Shown here piece by piece: positions 59,619 to 64,000 of a stretch of 64,000 nt of DNA. The stretch lies in assembly GCA_947471505.1 (NCBI GenBank), contig CANIWM010000019.1, positions 18,562 to 82,561 of the forward strand, in the 5' to 3' direction. Source of the stretch: Chthoniobacteraceae bacterium. Its GTDB lineage: Bacteria > Verrucomicrobiota > Verrucomicrobiia > Chthoniobacterales > Chthoniobacteraceae. Below the pieces are notes generated by a model, which saw nothing but the letters and a program-made list of their open reading frames with translations, searched no databases and was not told the origin of the DNA. The translations under genes and the position numbers were made by a program. Every line of letters begins with the position of its first letter. The stretch's first letter is position 1.

Positions 59619-60776
59619 ATGAAACCAATCGTCGCGAGCTACATCGTTACATTCCTAAAACCCGAGATGCTGCACGTCTATCGGCAGGTCACGGGGCTCC
59701 AGCAGTGGCGTCCGGTCGCGCTGTGCAAGAAGCGGGAAAACGCGACCCTCTTTCCGTTTGATGACGTACGCGTGGTGCACAAGTCGCTGTTTCACCAAGT
59801 GCGGCGCTGGTGGCAAAAGACGGTGCGCGGCGAGCCCATCACCATCGCGGCATCGGAGGCGCGGCGACTGCGGGAGGAGATTGAGCGTTCGGGCGCGCGG
59901 CTGCTTCATGTGTACTTTGGGCACATCGGTGTTCATTTGCTGCCGATGCTCGTGGAGTGTCCGGTGCCCTTCGTGGTGAGCTTCCATGGCGCAGATGCGC
60001 AGGTGGACCTCGACCAACCGAAGCACGCTGCGGCGATGCGCCGTGTGCTAGAGCTTGCGCGGCTGGTGCTTGTCCGCAGTGAAAGCATCGCGGTGCGGCT
60101 GCGGGAGATGGGGTGTGCTGCGGAGAAGATTCGCATCCACCGCACGGGCATCCCGCTGGAAGCGGTCCCTTTTCGCCAGCGCACCGTGCCGATCGATGGG
60201 GAATGGCGGTGTGTGCAGGCGTGCAGGCTCATCGAGAAAAAGGGGATCGAAACTACGATGCGCGCCTTCGCAGAATTTGCGCGCACTTTTCCCGACGCGA
60301 TGCTGACACTGGCTGGCGAGGGTCCGCTGCTTGCACGAATTAGCGAACTTGCGGAGGAACTGGGAATCGCATCGCGCGTGCAGGTGCCGGGCTTTCTCTC
60401 CCAGCCTGCACTCGCTGCGCTGCTGGAGGGCGCGCACCTTTTTCTCCACCCGAGCGAACTCGGCGCAGACGGCAACCAAGAGGGCGTGCCAAACTCGATG
60501 CTGGAAGCGATGGCTTCCGGGATCCCGCCGCTGGCGACGCTCCACGGTGGGATTCCCGAAGCCGTAGAACACGGCGTGAGCGGGCTGCTCGTGGCAGAGC
60601 GGGATGCAGCGGCGCTGGCAAACGAGATGCTCGCTTTAGCCCACGCGCCCGAGCGCTACGAGGCGATGAGTGCGGCAGCGGCGGCGCGAGTCGCGGCGCA
60701 GTTCGACATCCGCGCGACGGTGCGTGCGCTGGAGGGTTTTTACGATGAAGCGTTGGCGATGAACGTCAGTTCTTAG
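59619..60776 (+). CDS. GT4-family glycosyltransferase
   Basis: 385 residues with the GT-B fold. The N-terminal half contains LLHVYFGHIGVHLLPML and FVVSFHGADAQ. The C-terminal nucleotide-sugar-binding half has VQACRLIEKKGIETTMRAF, VQVPGFLSQPALAALLEGAHLFLHPS and the E-x7-E motif in GNQEGVPNSMLEAMASG followed by GGIPEAVEHG. It is likely cytoplasmic or membrane-associated and acts on an envelope polysaccharide or LPS, in keeping with the divergent kdsD. The donor sugar cannot be read from the sequence. Its 3' end overlaps the convergent lipoprotein gene by 11 bases. Confidence 0.88.
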   Translation: MKPIVASYIVTFLKPEMLHVYRQVTGLQQWRPVALCKKRENATLFPFDDVRVVHKSLFHQVRRWWQKTVRGEPITIAASEARRLREEIERSGARLLHVYFGHIGVHLLPMLVECPVPFVVSFHGADAQVDLDQPKHAAAMRRVLELARLVLVRSESIAVRLREMGCAAEKIRIHRTGIPLEAVPFRQRTVPIDGEWRCVQACRLIEKKGIETTMRAFAEFARTFPDAMLTLAGEGPLLARISELAEELGIASRVQVPGFLSQPALAALLEGAHLFLHPSELGADGNQEGVPNSMLEAMASGIPPLATLHGGIPEAVEHGVSGLLVAERDAAALANEMLALAHAPERYEAMSAAAAARVAAQFDIRATVRALEGFYDEALAMNVSS

Positions 60777-61176
60777 TGCCCGGGATTATCCCGAGAGCTG
60801 CGCAACGTCCGCACACTGTCTTGTCTGCTAATGAGCCAGAACCATTGCGGCTCAGAACCATTCCCATCCCCTTGCAATCCGGGCATATAATTTTCCCCGG
60901 TTGCATCTTCACATCACGAAAGCCTTTGCCGATGCAGATCGGGCAGGCTTGGCGAAACTCGGATGAATTCCCCTGCGCACGAGAGACTAGGACTTTCTCT
61001 CCTCGGCATACGGGGCAGGTCACACGGCTGGTGTCTTTTGCAACGGGCGGTGGCACACCGGGCGATCGCGGCGCTGGGGTCGCAGGCGATGGGGGCGGTT
61101 CGACTCGCGTCACCTCCGGTTCGCATCCGGTAAGGAAGGTGAGAATCGCAAGGATGACCGGGATGATGGCTTTCAT
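60766..61176 (-). CDS. Lipoprotein with four CxxC zinc-finger-like motifs
   Basis: 136 residues. The signal KAIIPVILAILTFLTGC ends in a lipobox. A Pro-rich linker leads to four CxxC pairs: CPVCRGEK, CPICIGKGF, CPDCKGMGM and CGRCAALGI, laid out like the DnaJ central zinc domain. Being extracytoplasmic, it may bind metal or be redox-active rather than act as a DnaJ partner. The ATG lies 2 bases after the amylase stop (TGA-AC-ATG), so translation is coupled. Confidence 0.75.
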   Translation of the reverse strand: MKAIIPVILAILTFLTGCEPEVTRVEPPPSPATPAPRSPGVPPPVAKDTSRVTCPVCRGEKVLVSRAQGNSSEFRQACPICIGKGFRDVKMQPGKIICPDCKGMGMVLSRNGSGSLADKTVCGRCAALGIIPGTKN

Positions 61177-61178
61177 GT

Positions 61179-62885
61179 TCACGGTTGATTAAGAAACTCG
61201 AACACTGCGGGAGTCAACGGCGGGATTTCTGGAATCTCAAAGCCCAGCGGGCCGACCTTCCCCGCCAGGCCGCCGAAACGATCTACCGCTTTCGTCCCCA
61301 CGAGATTCAACGTGTCGCCGAGTTGGATGCGGATGTTCCGCAGCGTCTCCGTGGGGCTGAGATTCACGGCAACGACGAAGCGCTGCCCCGTCTTTGCGTC
61401 CGCTCGGACAAAAGCATACAGCCAGTGGCCGCTCGCGGGTTCGCCGGGGAGACGCCCGTAGTGCTCGTTGTGCGTATTTAGGCGGTTGAGCGCGTGGAAA
61501 GCGCCGTCGCGAAATGCGGGCTCACCATAGAGTTTCAGCAGCTTGCCGTAGCTCGCGCGCAGGGCTTTCTGCTCGGCGGAGAGCGTTCCTTTTCTCCACT
61601 TTGCGAACTCCGGCATGGACCAGTAATCGAAGATGCTCGTCCGCCCATCATCGCCACCAAAGCCCTCGCTGCCATTTGCGGGTTCGCCCACTTCTTGGCC
61701 GCAGTAGATCATCGCCGGGCCGCCAGAGAGTCCCCACAAAATCGCGCTCACCGCCGGGCCGATCTTTGCGCCGTGCGAGCCCCAGTTGCCCCGACTCGCG
61801 ATGCGCACTTCATCGTGATTCTCCGCGTAGCGCAGGCTGCTGCGAAAGATGCGCTCCTCGCCCAGCACACCATCGAGATCGTTCGCCCACGCGGGGCCTT
61901 CGTAGATGCGTTTCAGCGCCTTGTAGGACGGGTCATCATAAACCGCGTCGAAGCCCGCCTCTAGCAGCTCCAGCATCACATTCTTTCCGCCCTCGGCGCT
62001 CTCCACTTTCATCGGGTCGTTATTGTAAGCCTCCGCGACAAAGAACACGCCCGCCTGCCGCGCCCGCGCCCGCGCCACTGCCCAGCGCCAAAACTCCGGC
62101 GGCACCATGTGCGCCATATCGCAGCGAAAGCCATCCACCCCGAGCGACTGCCAATGCGCCAGCACCGCGTCCATTTTCACCCACGTATCCGGGATGGGAT
62201 CGTAGGCGCGACGGCCCGTGGTGAAATCGAAGCCGTAGTTCAGCTTCACCGTCTCGTACCAGTCATTGCGGCTCGGCGACCACGTCGAGGCGTTATTCCC
62301 CGTCACGCGGCCCGTCTCACTTTCCGGCGGGAAAAGGCCGGGCGGCAACCGGAGCGGCGGCCCACCACCGGGCGAGTCATGTTGCAGCCAGAAGAAATTA
62401 TTCATCGGCGAAAAGAACTTCGACCGATCATCTTTTTTCCCAAAAGCGACCACGCTCGACGAGTGGCTGCGCGCGACGTGATTCGGCACAAAATCAATGA
62501 TCACTTTCAGCGAAGCCGCGTGCGCCCGAGCGACGAGCGACTGAAACTCCACCAGCCGCTTCGCAGGCTCCAGCGCATAATCCGCGCACACATCCCCATA
62601 GTCCCGAATCGCATACGGCGACCCCGCCCGGCCCTTCAGCAGCACCGCATCGTCCGCCGGCATTCCAATCGCCGAGTAATCCGTAGAAGTCGCCTGCGCC
62701 AACACCCCCGTGAGCCACAAGTGCGTGATGCTCAGCTCATCGCGCAGCGACGCCAGCGCCCGGTCATCAATATCGGCAAACTTCCCCACCCCATTCTCCG
62801 CCAGCGTGCCGTTGTGCTTACGCGTCTCGTTCGTATTGCCAAAAAGGCGTGGCAGGAGTTGGTAAATGCGTGGTCGAGTATTCAT
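61179..62885 (-). CDS. GH13 alpha-amylase-family protein
   Basis: 568 residues. The conserved GH13 regions are in order: KVIIDFVPNHVARSH (region I), GVDGFRCDMAHMVPPEFW (region II with the nucleophile Asp), GVFFVAEAYNND (region III with the acid Glu) and LRYAENHDEVRIAS (region IV). ALNRLNTHNEHYG lies in the C-terminal beta domain. No signal peptide is evident from the ATG at 62885, so a cytoplasmic alpha-glucan enzyme is likely. A longer frame adds FVFFVSFVDAYTATP, but that stretch arises from a 9-bp tandem repeat and is rejected. Confidence 0.87.
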   Translation of the reverse strand: MNTRPRIYQLLPRLFGNTNETRKHNGTLAENGVGKFADIDDRALASLRDELSITHLWLTGVLAQATSTDYSAIGMPADDAVLLKGRAGSPYAIRDYGDVCADYALEPAKRLVEFQSLVARAHAASLKVIIDFVPNHVARSHSSSVVAFGKKDDRSKFFSPMNNFFWLQHDSPGGGPPLRLPPGLFPPESETGRVTGNNASTWSPSRNDWYETVKLNYGFDFTTGRRAYDPIPDTWVKMDAVLAHWQSLGVDGFRCDMAHMVPPEFWRWAVARARARQAGVFFVAEAYNNDPMKVESAEGGKNVMLELLEAGFDAVYDDPSYKALKRIYEGPAWANDLDGVLGEERIFRSSLRYAENHDEVRIASRGNWGSHGAKIGPAVSAILWGLSGGPAMIYCGQEVGEPANGSEGFGGDDGRTSIFDYWSMPEFAKWRKGTLSAEQKALRASYGKLLKLYGEPAFRDGAFHALNRLNTHNEHYGRLPGEPASGHWLYAFVRADAKTGQRFVVAVNLSPTETLRNIRIQLGDTLNLVGTKAVDRFGGLAGKVGPLGFEIPEIPPLTPAVFEFLNQP

Positions 62886-62906
62886 AGGAGTGGCGGTGTA
62901 GGCGTC

Positions 62907-62933
62907 CACGAAAGACACGAAAAATACGAAAAG
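62907..62933. repeat. 9-bp tandem repeat, three copies
   Basis: CACGAAAGA, CACGAAAAA, TACGAAAAG in direct succession. Same unit length as the CGCAGATTA array at 56619, but a different sequence. Confidence 0.85.
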
Positions 62934-62965
62934 GCAAAGCCCCATCTTGACCTCGCGTCCGCTGC

Positions 62966-62985
62966 TCACGCAGCCGCCTGCGTGA
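62966..62985. repeat. 20-bp dispersed palindrome, copy 3
   Basis: TCACGCAGCCGCCTGCGTGA: 8-bp arms around CCGC. Confidence 0.78.
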
Positions 62986-63055
62986 TTTCCCCAAACCGCA
63001 AAGCGCAGAGCAAAAAAACGTGCCACCATAAAAAGAGTGCTTCGCATAAAGAGAA

Positions 63056-63075
63056 TCACGCAGAGGGCTGCGTGA
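63056..63075. repeat. 20-bp dispersed palindrome, copy 4
   Basis: TCACGCAGAGGGCTGCGTGA, identical to the copy at 56788 except at one loop-side base. Confidence 0.8.
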
Positions 63076-63111
63076 GCAACGATCCACAAATGAGCAGGGG
63101 AGCAGCATCCA

Positions 63112-63852
63112 CTACGCAGACGGCGGCACCACAGGCCCGCCGCCATTCCCACCCGTATCCGCACCGCCGCTGCCAGGAGCCAAGTCCACGATCACCCGCC
63201 CCGAAGTATAGGCATCGAACCACAGCTTCTTCGAGATCGAGCCCGAATCCTTCGGCTGCAAATCGAACTGCCGAGCCAGCGGATCCATCTGCGTATCGAG
63301 CACCATCCGGAGCTGACCGATCGTCCAATCCACCAGCGACTCCTGCCCCGCATTCTGCCCCACCACCCCGCGAGCCGCGCCCACCGCTGCGCTGAACTGA
63401 TTCGTCAGCCCCTGCGCCTCGCCCAGCGCATCATTCGTGAGCCCGAAGTCCGACTGCAACACCGCCACATTCCCCGGAGCCACCAGCCCCAGCTTCAGCA
63501 CCGCAAAATTCGCCGCATCCAAGTCCCCTCGCCCCAAAAAATCCGAAGGCACCACATGCGCCTCAAGCGCGAGCTTTGTATTTCCTCCCATGCTCGCATG
63601 AGCCTCCACCATACCCAGCACGACCGCGACAGCCCCAGCCATCTGAGTTTTCAGCAAATTCTTCACCACCGTCTCAGCCCCCTCATTACCTTCCAGCGCC
63701 TGCCGCGCCGCATTCAGCAAAGCCTCCAGCTCCGCCACCTTATTAAAAACCCGCACCAGCGCCGGCGGCGAACTCACTGCTGCTGCGTGGTCAATGCGCG
63801 TCCGTAAAACAGTGCGCACCATGTTGTGAAAATTCTGCTGGGATCGGTCCAT
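63112..63852 (-). CDS. Protein of unknown function
   Basis: 246 residues, no signal peptide or membrane span. The N-terminal half is helical (HNMVRTVLRTRIDHAAAVSS, LVRVFNKVAELEALLNAARQ). The middle is Ala/Gly/Val-rich. The C-terminal part has GQLRMVLDTQMDPLARQF and a Gly/Pro-rich tail (GSGGADTGGNGGGPVVPPSA). Repeated mentions of a distance of about 80 residues between similar helices suggest a helical bundle. No family is recognised. The ATG at 63852 was chosen because the upstream extension has no coding character. Confidence 0.55.
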   Translation of the reverse strand: MDRSQQNFHNMVRTVLRTRIDHAAAVSSPPALVRVFNKVAELEALLNAARQALEGNEGAETVVKNLLKTQMAGAVAVVLGMVEAHASMGGNTKLALEAHVVPSDFLGRGDLDAANFAVLKLGLVAPGNVAVLQSDFGLTNDALGEAQGLTNQFSAAVGAARGVVGQNAGQESLVDWTIGQLRMVLDTQMDPLARQFDLQPKDSGSISKKLWFDAYTSGRVIVDLAPGSGGADTGGNGGGPVVPPSA

Positions 63853-63937
63853 AGGGAAAGGCTGAAGAAATCGGCTACGCCTGTAAAATAGCGGGACAGC
63901 GGGCGAAAATGCTGATCTAAGGAAAGCACAAACAGCG

Positions 63938-64000
63938 ATGGACAAACAATTGAGCTTTGCAGCAGCCGAATACGCCGGAAAAAAGAAAACCACGAGGAAA
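63938..64000 (+). CDS. Start of an IS5-type transposase (cut by window edge)
   Basis: Twenty-one codons from ATG at 63938 read MDKQLSFAAAEYAGKKKTTR, very like the N-terminus of IS5-family transposases (QLTFAEAEYAGKRKQTR). The frame is still open at the window end. The left end of the element, with its terminal inverted repeat, should lie between 63853 and 63937 but cannot be fixed without the other end. Confidence 0.7.
   Translation, partial: MDKQLSFAAAEYAGKKKTTRK

Larger units (their letters stand above)
62886..63111. other. Repeat-bearing gap upstream of the amylase gene
   Basis: 226 bases with no gene. Contains the 9-bp tandem repeat at 62907-62933 and two 20-bp palindromes (62966 and 63056). 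Its composition mirrors the 56413-56873 gap. Confidence 0.6.

Noticed and set aside
62886..63164. N-terminal extension of the amylase with an apparent signal peptide (FVFFVSFVDAYTATP)
   Set aside because: The hydrophobic stretch is the translation of a 9-bp tandem repeat, and the ATG at 62885 starts the conserved protein.

Overview
The window reads as a chromosomal segment of a GC-rich bacterium of the Verrucomicrobiota. The evidence is family content: paired DUF1080 proteins with a planctomycete/verrucomicrobial DUF1592-type cytochrome, giant autotransporter-associated beta-strand-repeat proteins ending in PEP-CTERM tails, an ECF sigma factor coupled to a FecR/PA14 protein, and a HPr kinase-HPr-EI chain in a Gram-negative-type genome (outer membrane factor, LPS-type isomerase). 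No rRNA, tRNA or CRISPR array was recognised. Shine-Dalgarno motifs are scarce, even in front of rpoB, rpoC, HU and HPr.

Layout. 1-1642: end of an unknown gene, engB, a secreted P460-like cytochrome and a decayed ArsR-like remnant. 1643-6408 (minus): a tightly packed operon of DUF1080, DUF1592-type cytochrome, DUF1080, DUF442-type phosphatase and a small membrane protein. 6497-14353 (plus): a NemR-type repressor with two matching palindromic operators, a small unknown protein, NemA and a MexEF-OprN-like tripartite pump. This looks like one electrophile/xenobiotic response unit. 14397-19687 (minus): a serine protease fused to a LamG-like domain, and a secreted beta-propeller-like protein. 19826-34815: ECF sigma, a FecR/PA14 transmembrane protein, and two convergent giant passenger-repeat genes, each interrupted by nonsense codons and/or a frameshift.

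34897-48415: FAH-family enzyme, argS, a Pro/Ala-rich lipoprotein, hprK-ptsH-ptsI, a serine beta-lactamase-like protein, a YkgJ-type cysteine cluster protein, HU, gamma carbonic anhydrase, nadA, a lipoprotein and a frameshifted pbpC. 48416-56412: rpoB-rpoC with a strong terminator. 56413-64000: a repeat-rich gap, small envelope proteins, kdsD, a GT4 glycosyltransferase, a GH13 amylase coupled to a four-CxxC lipoprotein, an unknown protein, and the start of an IS5-type transposase at the right edge.

The observations most worth following are: (i) the two-operator NemR regulon with an uncharacterised 88-residue first product; (ii) the sigma-FecR/PA14 pair beside two giant PEP-CTERM surface proteins, one carrying three LamG-like modules and a 318-bp tandem duplication with a stop in only one junction; (iii) a dispersed 20-bp palindrome family that occurs with 9-bp tandem repeats in two separate intergenic regions.
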